Shown here piece after piece: positions 51,014 to 60,286 of a stretch of 60,286 nt of DNA. The notes under the pieces were generated by a model that saw nothing but the letters and a program-made list of their open reading frames with translations, ran no database searches and was not told the origin of the DNA. A program made the position numbers and the translations under genes. The DNA is from an uncultured Bacteroidales bacterium (GTDB lineage: Bacteria > Bacteroidota > Bacteroidia > Bacteroidales > Paludibacteraceae): contig CADBZO010000019.1 in assembly GCA_902799185.1 (NCBI GenBank), positions 1-60,286 of the forward strand, in the 5' to 3' direction. Within the stretch, counting starts at the first letter, position 1, and every line of letters begins with the position of its first letter.

Positions 51014-51526
51014 ATGGATTCATTTGAGGAATTATGCCGCTCCCGGCGCTCTATTCGCCAATACAAGGCGCAGCCGGTGGAGCAGGAGAAAATAGATTAT
51101 ATGCTGCGTTGCGCACTCATGTCGCCCTCGTCCAAACGGACCAATCCCTGGGAGTTTGTCGTGGTGCGGGACGAGGCGAAGCTCCGTGCCATGGAGGGCT
51201 GCCGGACGTACGGCTCCGGGATGTTCAAAACGGCGATGGCGGCGATAGTCGTAGCGCTGGATACCACTCTTAGCGACACATGGATGGCGGACGGGGCTAT
51301 CGCGGCCGAGCATCTGCTCTTGGCGGCGGAGGAACAGGGACTCGGCGCCTGCTGGTGCCAGGTCTATCGCCGCGAGGGCGCGGAGGAACTCATACGCTCG
51401 CTCTGCGGCATACCTGCGGACAGAACTGTCCTTTGTGTCATCTCCATAGGATACAAAGACGAGGAGCGCAAGGACTATGACCTTGAGAAACTCAAGTACG
51501 AGAAAATTCACGTAGAGAAATATTAA
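51014..51526 (+). CDS. Nitroreductase-family protein, 170 aa
   Basis: A FMN-dependent NAD(P)H oxidoreductase. The N-terminal SRRSIRQYKAQPVE and ALMSPSSKRTNPWEFVVV form the FMN-binding pattern, and HLLLAAEEQGLGACWCQVY is the second conserved block. Short members like this one act as homodimers on nitro or quinone compounds; the natural substrate is unknown. It is transcribed from its own promoter, divergent from prfB, and may be read together with pdxA 30 bp downstream. Confidence 0.92.
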   Translation: MDSFEELCRSRRSIRQYKAQPVEQEKIDYMLRCALMSPSSKRTNPWEFVVVRDEAKLRAMEGCRTYGSGMFKTAMAAIVVALDTTLSDTWMADGAIAAEHLLLAAEEQGLGACWCQVYRREGAEELIRSLCGIPADRTVLCVISIGYKDEERKDYDLEKLKYEKIHVEKY

Positions 51527-51555
51527 TTATTAATTATTCATTATTCATTGAAATC

Positions 51556-52671
51556 GTGAAACCAACAATAGCAATCACAGCCGGCGATACGAACGGCATT
51601 GGATACGAAGTAATCATCAAGGCGCTGCTGGAGGCGCATATGTTTGAGTTGTGCAAGCCGGTGATTTACGGCAACGCCGTGGTGGCGAAGCAGCATATAC
51701 AGACGCTGGGCGAAGAGTGGCGTAATATTCAGTGGAACGCCATTGACGACCCGGAGCAGGCGAAAGACGGCCGGCTGAACCTCATTACCTGCTATCCCGA
51801 TACCACCCCGGTGACGCTCGGCGTCCCTTCGCCGGAGGCTAACAAAGCCGCCAAGGCGGCGCTGGACCGTGCGTGCGCCGACCTGAAGGAAGGCAAGGTG
51901 CAGGCCCTGGTGACCGCCCCGCTTAACAAAGAGGCACTCAACGGAGGGCACACCGAGTACCTGGAGAAGCTGTTCGGCGGTAATTCGCTGATGATGCTCT
52001 GCTCGGGCAACCTGCGCGTGGCGCTCGTTTGCAACCACGTGGCGATAGCAGACATTCCTGCGCAGATAACAGAAGAGCGCATCCTCGCCAAACTCACTCT
52101 CCTCAACGACAGTCTCAAACGTGACTTCGGTATGGAAAAACCCCGTATCGCCGTCCTCGCTCTGAACCCCCATGCCGGCGATGCCGGTCTGCTGGGCAAA
52201 GAGGAGCAGGAGATCATCGCACCGGCTGTTAGGAAAGCCAACGAACAGGGCATATGGGCGTTCGGACCTTATGCCTCTGACGGATTCTTCGGCAGCGGAC
52301 ATTTTGCACAGTTTGATGCCGTGCTCGCTATGTATCACGACCAGGGACTGATCCCGTTCAAAACCCTGGACATGTCCGGCGTGAACTATACGGCGGGGCT
52401 CTCCGTGGTACGTACTTCCCCGGACCACGGCACCGGTTATGACATAGCCGGCAAGAACGAGGCGGACCCCTCCTCTATGCGCAACGCCCTCTTCATGGCG
52501 GTGGATGTACTCCGTCAGCGCGCGGAGTACGACGAACTGCGCGCCAACCCCCTGCCGTTCGTCGAGCGAGAAGACAAAGAGGGACGACCCAGAAGAGAAT
52601 TCATAGATTTCAAGACCACAACCGGCGGAAACAAGTTCGAGCGTCCGGTGGGACCCAAAGAAAATGAATAA
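51556..52671 (+). CDS. pdxA: 4-Hydroxythreonine-4-phosphate dehydrogenase, 371 aa
   Basis: A step of pyridoxal 5'-phosphate synthesis (DXP-dependent route). The start PTIAITAGDTNGIGYEVIIK, TAPLNKEAL with the metal-binding region, LALNPHAGDAGLLGKEE and AMYHDQGLIPFK are family hallmarks. The GTG at 51556 is used as start because it directly opens the first strand; no ATG is near. A/T-rich tandem words (ATTAATTATT, TTATTCATTG) precede it, and AATGAATA repeats follow. pdxJ is not in the window. Confidence 0.95.
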   Translation: MKPTIAITAGDTNGIGYEVIIKALLEAHMFELCKPVIYGNAVVAKQHIQTLGEEWRNIQWNAIDDPEQAKDGRLNLITCYPDTTPVTLGVPSPEANKAAKAALDRACADLKEGKVQALVTAPLNKEALNGGHTEYLEKLFGGNSLMMLCSGNLRVALVCNHVAIADIPAQITEERILAKLTLLNDSLKRDFGMEKPRIAVLALNPHAGDAGLLGKEEQEIIAPAVRKANEQGIWAFGPYASDGFFGSGHFAQFDAVLAMYHDQGLIPFKTLDMSGVNYTAGLSVVRTSPDHGTGYDIAGKNEADPSSMRNALFMAVDVLRQRAEYDELRANPLPFVEREDKEGRPRREFIDFKTTTGGNKFERPVGPKENE

Positions 52672-52730
52672 ATGAGAAAAATGAATAAATAAGAAAATGA
52701 GAAAATAAGAAAATGAATAAATCAAAAAAT
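52662..52730. repeat. AATGAATAA / AATGAGAAA tandem repeat
   Basis: A run of degenerate AATGAATAA, AATGAGAAA and AATAAGAAA words fills the pdxA-alaS gap and covers the last codons of pdxA. The same family precedes the GtrA gene at 55336-55372. Several ATGs inside it make the alaS start ambiguous. Confidence 0.8.
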
Positions 52731-55337
52731 ATGTTGACTGCACAAGAGATTAGAAAATCATTCTTAGATTTTATGGCTTCGAAGGGACACCAAGTCGTTC
52801 CCTCCGCGCCGATGGTTATCAAAGATGACCCTACACTGATGTTCACCAACGCCGGTATGAACCCCTGGAAGGGTATCATCCTCGGCAACGACCCTATCAA
52901 ATATCCGCGCGTGGCGGACAGCCAGAAATGTCTGCGCGTGAGCGGAAAGCACAACGACCTGGAGGAGGTAGGACACGATACCTACCACCACACCATGTTC
53001 GAGATGCTGGGTAACTGGTCCTTCGGCGATTATTTCAAACAGGAGGCGATTGACTTCGCATGGGAGTATATCGTGGATGTGCTCAAGATAGACCCCGCCA
53101 ACCTCTATGCCACGGTCTTTGAGGGCTCGGCGGAGGAAGGGCTGGCGCGCGACGACGAGGCGGCTGCTATCTGGGCAAAGCACCTGCCTGCCGACCATAT
53201 TCTGAACGGCAACAAGCATGATAACTTCTGGGAAATGGGTGAGACCGGTCCCTGCGGTCCGTGCTCGGAGATTCACGTGGACAGCCGTTCCGAGGCAGAG
53301 AAAGCCCAAGTGCCCGGACGCGAACTGGTTAACAAAGACCACCCGCAGGTCATCGAGATATGGAATATCGTCTTCATGCAGTTCAACCGCAAGGCGGACG
53401 GTTCCCTTGAGCCGCTGGCAAAGAAAGTGATTGACACCGGTATGGGCTTCGAGCGTCTCGTACGTACCATCCAAGGCAAGACCTCCAACTATGACACCGA
53501 CGTCTTCCAGCCGATGCTGAAGAAGATCGGCGAGATCTGCGGTTGCGAGTACGGCAAGGACGAGAAGACCGACATCGCCATGCGTGTCATCGCCGACCAT
53601 ATCCGTACGATCGCCTTTGCTATCACGGACGGTCAGCTGCCCTCGAATGAGAAAGCCGGTTATGTCATCCGCCGAATCCTCCGCCGCGCCGTGCGCTACG
53701 GATATACCTTCCTCAACATGCATGAGGCGTTCCTCTATCAACTCGTGCCGCAACAGATAGCCGACATGGGCGAGGCGTACCCCGAACTCGTCAAGCAGCA
53801 ATCGCAGATAGTGCCGGTCATCAAGTCCGAGGAAGAGGCGTTCCTGCGTACGCTCGACAAGGGTATCGGACTCTTGGACAAACTCATGGACGAAGCTAAG
53901 AAAGCCGGTAAGACCGAGATCTCCGGCGTCGATGTCTTCACCCTCAAGGACACCTACGGTTTCCCGCTCGACCTGACAGAGCTCATCCTTCGCGAGAACG
54001 GCTTTACCACCAACGAGGAGGAGTACAACAAAGCACTCGCCCATCAGAAAGAAATGGGACGTTCCGCGAACAAACAGGACCTCGGCGACTGGACCGTTCT
54101 TGCGGAAGGCGATACCGAGTTCGTCGGTTATGACGAACTGACTTGCGCCACACGCGTGCTCCGTTACCGCCAGGTAAGCCAGAAAGGCAAGACCTTCTAT
54201 CAAGTCGTACTTTCCAAAACACCGTTCTACGCAGAGATGGGCGGTGAGATAGGCGATACCGGTACGCTCGGCAATGTCCGTGTGCTGGATACCAAGCGTG
54301 AGAACAACCTGCCCGTACATATTCTCACCGAACTGCCCGAGGGCATGGATGGCGAACTGACCGCTACCGTGGACGCTGAGAAACGTCAGGCGATCATGTG
54401 CAACCACACGGCTACCCATATCCTCCATTATGCCCTCCGGCAAGTGTTAGGGCAGCATGTGGAGCAGAAGGGTTCGCTCGTTACTGCCGACAGCCTGCGT
54501 TTTGACTTCTCCCATTTCCAGAAAGTGACGCCTGAAGAGCTCCGCGAGGTGGAGAAAGTAGCCAACCGGCTCATCCGTCAGGACCTCCAACTGGAGGAGA
54601 GCCGTCATACGCCGATCGCTGAGGCGAAGGCAATGGGGGCTATGGCGCTCTTTGGGGAAAAATACGGCGATGACGTGCGCGTCATCAAATACGGTCCTTC
54701 CATCGAGCTCTGCGGCGGTTGTCACGTGCCTTCCACCGGTAAGATTGGCTCCGTGCGTATCGTGATGGAGACCTCCGTAGCAGCAGGCGTACGCCGTATA
54801 GAAGCAGTCACGGCGGCAAAAGCCGACGAACTCTATTACGCCCAACAGGACATGCTTGTCGGACTGCGCGCACTCTTCAACAACGCGCCGGACTTGGCTG
54901 GCGCTATCCGCAAGTCGATAGAGGAGAACGCCGGACTCAAGAAAGAGATAGAAACCTTCATGGCGGAGAAGATTGAGCGCTTCCGCGACGAACTCGTCAA
55001 CCGCGCCGAGGACTTCAACGGCATCAGACTGGTTCGTCTGCAAGGGGAAATGAACCCGGAGATGATACGCGGTGTCATGCCGCTCCTCCGTGGTAAGTTC
55101 ACCGACGTCAAGTTCGCCGTGGTGGGGGCTACCCAATACGAAGGCAAACCGACGATTGCCGTCTTCCTCAGCCAGCCGCTGGTAGAGGCAGGCATGAACG
55201 CCGGCGCAATGATTAAGTCCGCTGCCAAACTCATTCAGGGAGGCGGTGGCGGTCAGCCGTGGATGGCTACTGCCGGCGGTCGTGACGTCAACGGACTCAA
55301 TGCTGCTATGGAAGAGTTGCTCGCCGCGCTGCAATAA
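52731..55337 (+). CDS. alaS: Alanyl-tRNA synthetase, 868 aa
   Basis: A class II synthetase with aminoacylation, editing and C-Ala domains. The start [14 protein letters not shown] is preferred over the ATG at 52713, whose codons come from the tandem repeat. Motifs: [38 protein letters not shown], the editing site [12 protein letters not shown] and [13 protein letters not shown]. The C-terminal [14 protein letters not shown] is the normal ending region. Length is normal for Bacteroidota. Confidence 0.98.
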   Translation: MLTAQEIRKSFLDFMASKGHQVVPSAPMVIKDDPTLMFTNAGMNPWKGIILGNDPIKYPRVADSQKCLRVSGKHNDLEEVGHDTYHHTMFEMLGNWSFGDYFKQEAIDFAWEYIVDVLKIDPANLYATVFEGSAEEGLARDDEAAAIWAKHLPADHILNGNKHDNFWEMGETGPCGPCSEIHVDSRSEAEKAQVPGRELVNKDHPQVIEIWNIVFMQFNRKADGSLEPLAKKVIDTGMGFERLVRTIQGKTSNYDTDVFQPMLKKIGEICGCEYGKDEKTDIAMRVIADHIRTIAFAITDGQLPSNEKAGYVIRRILRRAVRYGYTFLNMHEAFLYQLVPQQIADMGEAYPELVKQQSQIVPVIKSEEEAFLRTLDKGIGLLDKLMDEAKKAGKTEISGVDVFTLKDTYGFPLDLTELILRENGFTTNEEEYNKALAHQKEMGRSANKQDLGDWTVLAEGDTEFVGYDELTCATRVLRYRQVSQKGKTFYQVVLSKTPFYAEMGGEIGDTGTLGNVRVLDTKRENNLPVHILTELPEGMDGELTATVDAEKRQAIMCNHTATHILHYALRQVLGQHVEQKGSLVTADSLRFDFSHFQKVTPEELREVEKVANRLIRQDLQLEESRHTPIAEAKAMGAMALFGEKYGDDVRVIKYGPSIELCGGCHVPSTGKIGSVRIVMETSVAAGVRRIEAVTAAKADELYYAQQDMLVGLRALFNNAPDLAGAIRKSIEENAGLKKEIETFMAEKIERFRDELVNRAEDFNGIRLVRLQGEMNPEMIRGVMPLLRGKFTDVKFAVVGATQYEGKPTIAVFLSQPLVEAGMNAGAMIKSAAKLIQGGGGGQPWMATAGGRDVNGLNAAMEELLAALQ

Positions 55338-55369
55338 ATGTGAAAATGCGTAAATGAATAAATGAGAAA

Positions 55370-55792
55370 ATGAAGCTCCCCACTTCATATCTGCCGAAAA
55401 AGATCCGTAGTGCCGTCCGCTTTATGGTGGTCGGCTTTACGGGTACTTTCGTGCAGACTTGGTTCTTCATGCTGGCGATGACCCTCCTGGGAGAACCGGA
55501 GAAAGGGGTCGCGTTGTTCTATCTGGCGTTCGGGATAGGCTTCGTATGCGAGATGATACCCAACTATCTCTTCTCCAACTGGTACACGTTCGGTACCAAA
55601 CCGGATAAGAAGAATGCCGGAGGGTTCCTGCTGGCAAGGGTGGTCAATCTTATCTTGCAGTTTGCACTCCTGCCGTTTATGCTGAGGCTCTTGCCCGCAT
55701 GGCGCGAGGATTACATCAGTATGCTCGTCATCTTCGTTGCCGGCTGTATTAACTACCTCATCTGCCTCCTCTTCTTTAAGGATAATTCGTAA
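55370..55792 (+). CDS. GtrA-family membrane protein, 140 aa
   Basis: A small inner-membrane protein with four hydrophobic helices. The typical RFMVVGFTGTFVQTWFFML, CEMIPNYLFSNWYTFG and a last helix ending NYLICLLFF are present. GtrA proteins are thought to move undecaprenyl-linked sugars across the membrane. No glycosyltransferase partner is adjacent here. It starts 33 bp after alaS within repeat-rich sequence and is followed by AATTCGT repeats. Confidence 0.9.
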   Translation: MKLPTSYLPKKIRSAVRFMVVGFTGTFVQTWFFMLAMTLLGEPEKGVALFYLAFGIGFVCEMIPNYLFSNWYTFGTKPDKKNAGGFLLARVVNLILQFALLPFMLRLLPAWREDYISMLVIFVAGCINYLICLLFFKDNS

Positions 55793-55815
55793 TTCGTAAT
55801 TCGTAATTCGTAATT
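55786..55815. repeat. AATTCGT tandem repeat
   Basis: Four AATTCGT words overlap the stop of the GtrA gene; this is the reverse-complement form of the repeat at 6235-6299. Confidence 0.85.
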
Positions 55816-55826
55816 TTTAATTCATC

Positions 55827-57107
55827 ATGAAAATCTATAGAGCCAATATCATCTATACCCCTACGCCCCATAAACTTGAGATTATCGAGCACGGGTATGT
55901 GGCGGTCAAATCGAACGGACTTATAGAGGGCGTGTACCGCGAACTGCCTGAAAACATGGACTGGCGGCGACAAGTTATGGATTTCGGAGACCGTCTCCTC
56001 ATTCCCGCCTTCAACGACCTCCATGTCCATGCGCCGCAGTACCGGAATATGGGACTGGCACTCGATCTCGAACTGCTCCCATGGCTCAATACCTATACTT
56101 TCCCCGAGGAAACCAAATACGCTGACCCCGAATATGCCCGGCGACTCTATCGCCGTTTTGTACACGAACTATGGATGCAGGGCACAATGCGGTCGGCGGT
56201 CTTCGGTACGATCCATCCGGAGTCCACACGTATCTTGGCAGACCTCTTCGTCCAGGCCGGTATGGGCGCTTTCGTCGGACTCGTCGGCATGAATCGCAAC
56301 AGCCCTGACACTTTGCAGAACACCACTGCCGGACTCATCGAAGGCATGCGCATGCTCAAGGCCCACCTCGACGAACACGGCAATGACGGTCTCGTACGGC
56401 CGATTATCACGCCACGCTTCGTGCCTTCCTGCTCGGATAAGATGCTGCGCGCCTTGGGCGAGTACGCCGCCGAGACTGGTCTGCCCGTACAGTCGCACCT
56501 CTCCGAGAACCGCTCGGAGATAGATTGGGTCAAAGAGCTCGAACCCGACTCCACCTGCTACGGAGATGCCTACAACCGCTACGGACTCTTCGGACAGACG
56601 CCGACCCTCATGGCGCATTGCTGTTATACCGACGGAGAGGAAATGGAACTCATGCGCAAGAACGGCGTCTATGTCGTCCACTGCCCGATGTCCAACAGCA
56701 ACCTCTCTTCCGGCATGGCGCCTATCCGTAAGTTCCTCAACGCCGGTATCCACGTAGCCCTCGGCACCGACGTCTCCGCCGGACACCATATGTCTATGCT
56801 GCGCGTCATGCAGTACGCTATACAGGTCTCCAAACTCAACTACGCCCAGACACGCGGCGAGATGTCTTTCCTGACGCTGCCGGAGGTCTTCTATCTTGCT
56901 ACCAAGGCCGGAGGCTCGTTCTTCGGAAAAGTAGGTTCTTTCGAGCCCGGTTACGAGTTCGACGCGCTGCTTATTGACGACAGGTATCTCAATTTTGATA
57001 ACTACACCCTCCCCCAACGCCTCGAGCGTTATATCTACCTCGGCGACGACCGCGACATCAAACGCCGTTACTGCCGCGGCATCGAAATATCCGAACCCGT
57101 CTTCTGA
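55827..57107 (+). CDS. guaD: Guanine deaminase-like amidohydrolase, 426 aa
   Basis: A zinc-dependent amidohydrolase that converts guanine to xanthine in purine salvage. Metal ligands H66 and H68 in NDLHVHAPQYRNMG, then QSHLSEN, LMAHCCYTDGEE, VHCPMSNSNLSSG and the aspartate in ALGTDVSAG follow in the order expected for GuaD. Length is typical. A few bases after its stop the next gene begins, but that gene is unrelated in function. Confidence 0.93.
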   Translation: MKIYRANIIYTPTPHKLEIIEHGYVAVKSNGLIEGVYRELPENMDWRRQVMDFGDRLLIPAFNDLHVHAPQYRNMGLALDLELLPWLNTYTFPEETKYADPEYARRLYRRFVHELWMQGTMRSAVFGTIHPESTRILADLFVQAGMGAFVGLVGMNRNSPDTLQNTTAGLIEGMRMLKAHLDEHGNDGLVRPIITPRFVPSCSDKMLRALGEYAAETGLPVQSHLSENRSEIDWVKELEPDSTCYGDAYNRYGLFGQTPTLMAHCCYTDGEEMELMRKNGVYVVHCPMSNSNLSSGMAPIRKFLNAGIHVALGTDVSAGHHMSMLRVMQYAIQVSKLNYAQTRGEMSFLTLPEVFYLATKAGGSFFGKVGSFEPGYEFDALLIDDRYLNFDNYTLPQRLERYIYLGDDRDIKRRYCRGIEISEPVF

Positions 57108-57112
57108 CCCCG

Positions 57113-57628
57113 ATGACTGCTAAAGATAACATAGACCACCTCTGGGGCTTTGCACTGCTGCCTGACGCATATCCTTACCCTTGCCGTGGTGAGGAGAACC
57201 CGATGACGCTTGTCTGCCAGGCTCGGTGGGATGAAGGTATCGTGTGTATCTTTGCCGATCTGGATTATTTCTTCGGCGACATAGAGGCGGACGGCGGACA
57301 TCTGGGAGAGTGGGGCAGGGACTATTTCAAGGTGGTATATACAGCAGCGGATAAGCCCCTGCACCTCCATGAGATCCGTTACCCGGACAGAACACCGGCG
57401 GTGCCGGAGTCACGGCCTTTGGGCGATACCTTCCTGCATCCGCCTACCTGTTGGCAGGACGAACTGGAACAGGATTTCCCCGGGTATGAAGTATTGCTGC
57501 AACTGGAGGAAGATGAAGAGATAGGACTGCGGTTCTACGACTGCGGCACGCTGTTCTTCCTTATCCGCCCCGAAGACCTCGCAGCGCACCATTTTGACCG
57601 TGTCCGGTGTGTTCTGTATTCCTACTAA
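57113..57628 (+). CDS. DUF1963 (YwqG)-like protein, 171 aa
   Basis: An acidic cytosolic protein. The middle, with MTLVCQARWDEGIVCIFADL and GRDYFKVVYTA, has the pattern of DUF1963/YwqG proteins, and LLQLEEDEEIGLRFYDCGTL and FFLIRPEDL match their end. The domain is short, lacking part of the N terminus. In other bacteria such proteins often sit in toxin-immunity arrays. It starts six bases after guaD and opens a row of five small cytosolic genes. Confidence 0.65.
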   Translation: MTAKDNIDHLWGFALLPDAYPYPCRGEENPMTLVCQARWDEGIVCIFADLDYFFGDIEADGGHLGEWGRDYFKVVYTAADKPLHLHEIRYPDRTPAVPESRPLGDTFLHPPTCWQDELEQDFPGYEVLLQLEEDEEIGLRFYDCGTLFFLIRPEDLAAHHFDRVRCVLYSY

Positions 57629-57671
57629 TAAATCTTAAATCATCAATCATCAATCATAAATAGTACTTGCA

Positions 57672-58856
57672 ATGACACCTCTTTTCACGGATTATCTCGC
57701 CCAAAACGACATCAATGGGTACCTGACCGCGTTACACCGGGAAGCCGATAGCGGAGACGCTCCTTCGCTGCGTATCTTACTCTACCTCTCCGTCATGGTT
57801 TCCGAGGTGGAGGATGCGATGGACTACGTCGATAAACTCATGACTATTGACGATGACTATGTCTTTGCTGTATGGCCGTATATGTCCGCAGCTATTAACG
57901 AACTGAACGAAGAACTCGGTACCTGTGATGACGACGAGAAGTATAAATACGCCCTCGGTGCGAAGTTCAAGACCGCCCTCAACACCGGCGACATGGAGTA
58001 TGAGAAAGAGCATCCCGGCTTCGAGTCCCCTTTCCGGCTCTTTGGTGACAAGATCATTACCCTCCAGCGTGCCTACCTCCATCATGTAGGCCAGCAGACC
58101 TATCCCGTGATAGACGACTCCGTGGCGACCAAGCCCTGCGCACCAAAGGAGAAGATTGAATACTGGTACAGCCTCTACCGTCGCAGCGACTGCTCGGCGA
58201 ACCAGGAGTCCATCTATCAGGACGCCAAACCTTATGCCGAACAGGGCGACCCCGATGCGATGCTTGTTGTCGGATACCTGCTCGCCTACGGCATAAAAAC
58301 CAAATACTCTAATCCGAACGTCGTTATTCTTCGCGCCAACAACGATTTCGCGCTGCCTTTCCTCCGACGCGCCGCAGACGCCGGACTACCCGAAGCATGC
58401 TGGGAGACGGCGGCTGCCCTGTTCCGCAAAAAAGAGACTGAGAGCGAAGCACTGGGCTGGCAGTACGTGGAGAAAGGGGCGGAAATGGATAATAAAGATT
58501 GTCTGCGTTGCCTGTTCGGGCGCTACGAAGGCAAGGACGATGCCAAAGCGTTCGGCTATCTGGTGCGTCTTGCCGCCCAAAAACACACGCACGAACACAA
58601 ACTCACCCTCGCCGAGTGGTACGAGAAAGGCCGCGGATGCGAGAAGGACGAGAAAAAGGCTTTCGAACTCGTCGAATATGTCTGGAAGAACTCTTCCGCC
58701 AGCCCGTACGACAGCAGTCAGGAAGACTCCGTATCAATGCTTTGCCGTTACTTGCGCGAAGGTATCGGCTGCGAACCCGACCCCGAACGCGCAGAGGACA
58801 TCTATCGTTGGCACCAAGATGCCGAAGACCGCATGTGGGAAATGCTAACGAGGTGA
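57672..58856 (+). CDS. Sel1-like repeat protein, 394 aa
   Basis: A helical-repeat protein. The C-terminal 220 residues have Sel1/TPR-like units (PYAEQGDPDAMLVVGYLLAY, FLRRAADAGLPEACWETAAA, AEWYEKGRGCEKDEKKAFEL, CRYLREGIGCEPDPERAEDI). The N-terminal part is acidic and helical without clear repeats. It has no signal peptide. Such proteins are adaptors; some act as toxin-immunity partners. It is preceded by AATCATCAATCAT words and has no visible promoter. Confidence 0.8.
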   Translation: MTPLFTDYLAQNDINGYLTALHREADSGDAPSLRILLYLSVMVSEVEDAMDYVDKLMTIDDDYVFAVWPYMSAAINELNEELGTCDDDEKYKYALGAKFKTALNTGDMEYEKEHPGFESPFRLFGDKIITLQRAYLHHVGQQTYPVIDDSVATKPCAPKEKIEYWYSLYRRSDCSANQESIYQDAKPYAEQGDPDAMLVVGYLLAYGIKTKYSNPNVVILRANNDFALPFLRRAADAGLPEACWETAAALFRKKETESEALGWQYVEKGAEMDNKDCLRCLFGRYEGKDDAKAFGYLVRLAAQKHTHEHKLTLAEWYEKGRGCEKDEKKAFELVEYVWKNSSASPYDSSQEDSVSMLCRYLREGIGCEPDPERAEDIYRWHQDAEDRMWEMLTR

Positions 58857-58887
58857 AAAGTAAATCATCAATCATAAATTAAAATAC

Positions 58888-59208
58888 ATGGCTAAAATCA
58901 CTGTTACCGGCTACGAGGTAGCCTGCGATCCGGGTATCAATCATTTCACGACCTACAAAGGCGAACCGATTGATGTCAACGATATTCAGCCCGGCATGAA
59001 TCTGGAGCGACAGATTACCGATTCGTGGTGGCGCAGCGCAGTCAGTCATAAACTCGCAGCGCTGACCCTTGTCGAAGTGCGTGACACCGGCGTACTCCTC
59101 CACTACGGCATCAACGACATCTTCGTCGAGTTCGGCCACTCCAAACAGATTGACAAGGTCGGCCTGAGTTACGCCTACGGCGAGCTATGGGTCAAAGTAG
59201 AACCATAA
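58888..59208 (+). CDS. Hypothetical protein, 106 aa
   Basis: A small, soluble, beta-rich protein starting MAKITVTGYEVACDPGINHF and ending YGELWVKVEP. I do not recognise a family. Short A/T-rich repeats precede it and the next gene starts 13 bp later, so the two are likely read together. Its size and place fit the small immunity-type proteins suspected in this row. Confidence 0.7.
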   Translation: MAKITVTGYEVACDPGINHFTTYKGEPIDVNDIQPGMNLERQITDSWWRSAVSHKLAALTLVEVRDTGVLLHYGINDIFVEFGHSKQIDKVGLSYAYGELWVKVEP

Positions 59209-59221
59209 AAAACTTACTGAT

Positions 59222-59833
59222 ATGGAAACACTACAATCTACTCCCGAGGCATTAGAGGAATATGCCCGGATCTGCTATGACTATTGCGAGAAAGCCCAAA
59301 AGATTCTGCAAGAACAAGACGACCCCGGCCCCATTACCGGCTGGGCGCGCGAAGTGATTGTCTATGCCAAGCACCTCGGACAGTTCGAGCACATGCTGGG
59401 AGCGGCGTACGTCGTCACGCGCGATATGGCGGAGTGCCTCTTCGACCATCCGCGCCTCTTGCTCGAACTCAAGGAGACCGAACTGGAGATTCTGGAATAT
59501 ATAGAGGCGGTCGAGCAACACGACTTGGAAATAATCGAAGATCTCCGCGATGAGATAGAGCAACTCGCAGCGAACATCAAAGCGGCGGACGAAGGACGTT
59601 GGGACGACATCGTGACGAACAGTCATCTGAACCACGATCCCGTAGAGTGGACCAAAGAGTACGAAGAGGTCATTGACGAAGCCGACCACGAAGCGTATTC
59701 GCACCTCACGGACGTACCCCGCGGAATGGGTTTCTGCTTCGCCTATTGGGCGGAGAAAAGCAACGCCCTCGCACGCCGCGGCATCGACTGGAGCAGCCCC
59801 TCCCGCATGAACCCCGGAGTCCTGTTTGATTAA
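59222..59833 (+). CDS. Hypothetical acidic helical protein, 203 aa
   Basis: An acidic, mostly helical protein (for example ELKETELEILEYIEAVEQHD) with no signal peptide or membrane segment. It ends in a motif-like GMGFCFAYWAEKSNALARRG and WSSPSRMNPG. No family comes to mind, though the last 50 residues look conserved in kind (aromatic, Gly and Pro). It follows the 106-aa gene by 13 bp. Confidence 0.75.
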   Translation: METLQSTPEALEEYARICYDYCEKAQKILQEQDDPGPITGWAREVIVYAKHLGQFEHMLGAAYVVTRDMAECLFDHPRLLLELKETELEILEYIEAVEQHDLEIIEDLRDEIEQLAANIKAADEGRWDDIVTNSHLNHDPVEWTKEYEEVIDEADHEAYSHLTDVPRGMGFCFAYWAEKSNALARRGIDWSSPSRMNPGVLFD

Positions 59834-59839
59834 ACAATA

Positions 59840-59893
59840 ATCAATTAACGCCCTTTGTAAATTGTACATTGTACATTGTACATTGTACATTGA
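59840..59893 (+). repeat. Right end of the MITE-like element with TTGTACA repeats
   Basis: GCCCTTTGTAAATTGTACATTG followed by three or four TTGTACA words matches the right end of copies 2 and 3. The left part is missing. Confidence 0.7.
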
Positions 59894-59897
59894 CCTT

Positions 59898-60286
59898 ATG
59901 AATTACAACGAATTGCTCTACGCCGGCCGCTACGACGAACTGGTCAATCAGGCCCTGCCGCATGTGGAAACGGACAAGGATGCCGCATGCGCCTTCCTCC
60001 GTCTCTTTCTCTCGCGTGAGTGTATCTTCCTGCTGGATGAGGCCCGGTCCATCGACTTGCTGACAGACGAAGCGGAGAAAGGCAACCGCTATGCCCAATA
60101 CGCCTATGCCCGCTGGCAGACCATCGTAAGGGGCGGAGAAAACTCCGTCTCTATCGCTTACCAATACATGCAGGAGGCAGCGGAGCAGAACCTGCCGGAC
60201 GCCATCGCAGGCTTGGCAATCTCCTATGAGTTTGGCGACATCGGCACGGTGGACTGGAAGAAAGAAGACGCTCTCTTGCAGCAGGC
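59898..60286 (+). CDS. Sel1-like repeat protein (partial, runs off the window)
   Basis: The ATG at 59898 opens a frame that stays open to the last base. The sequence has Sel1-like helical pairs (LTDEAEKGNRYAQYAYARWQ, YMQEAAEQNLPDAIAGLAIS). It resembles the gene at 57672 and may be its paralog. The end is beyond the window. Confidence 0.8.
   Translation, partial: MNYNELLYAGRYDELVNQALPHVETDKDAACAFLRLFLSRECIFLLDEARSIDLLTDEAEKGNRYAQYAYARWQTIVRGGENSVSIAYQYMQEAAEQNLPDAIAGLAISYEFGDIGTVDWKKEDALLQQ

Overview
The window is a stretch of a Bacteroidales (Bacteroidota) chromosome. Type IX secretion genes (porU, porV), a Bacteroidota-type LptD, a TonB-dependent receptor and PCMD/calycin-like surface proteins point to this. 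So do at least fourteen promoters of the Bacteroidota form TTG-N20-TAnnTTTG. The presence of a steroid 5-reductase-like operon would fit a gut lineage, but genus cannot be settled from the sequence alone.

Layout. 1-1.96 kb holds small orphan proteins, two of them distant paralogs; one sits behind a folded leader. 2-8.7 kb carries tRNA-Pro(TGG), a YjjG-like HAD phosphatase, gcvP, two tandem YitT-family membrane proteins and tRNA-Ser(CGA), with three copies of a MITE-like element between genes. 8.8-9.7 kb holds a CPBP protease and a compact promoter-hairpin-terminator unit that looks like an undescribed small RNA or attenuator. 9.96-12.5 kb is a DUF349-ftsE-sufE operon. 12.5-19.0 kb is a minus-strand operon (FAH-like, porU, porV, ispF, small exported protein, aroK). 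19.1-23.9 kb is lptD-slyD-der. 24-25.3 kb is a GC-rich repeat tract followed by a probably frameshifted exported protein gene.

25.5-29.9 kb encodes a GH3-like protein, a HAD hydrolase, an acyltransferase and an EamA transporter. 30-33 kb is a three-gene operon of a steroid 5-alpha-reductase homolog, an old-yellow-enzyme reductase and an SDR, resembling the gut Bacteroidota cluster known for 3-oxo-delta4 bile acid/steroid reduction. 33.1-44.6 kb is a TonB-dependent receptor with three large exported proteins that share domains and a short common C-terminal motif; it ends in a strong terminator.

44.8-50.9 kb is a minus-strand housekeeping set (S41 protease, coaD, acyltransferase, YigZ-like, bleomycin-hydrolase-like peptidase, prfB). 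51-57.1 kb runs plus-strand: nitroreductase, pdxA, alaS, gtrA-like, guanine deaminase. 57.1-60.3 kb is a row of small cytosolic proteins (DUF1963-like, two Sel1-like, two unknown) that may be an immunity-type island.

A striking feature throughout is that gene boundaries are filled with short degenerate tandem repeats of several families plus a GC-rich palindrome. Several of these have entered reading frames in frame (gcvP, the YjjG-like gene, the first YitT gene, the signal peptide of the S41 protease, the N terminus of the GH3-like protein).
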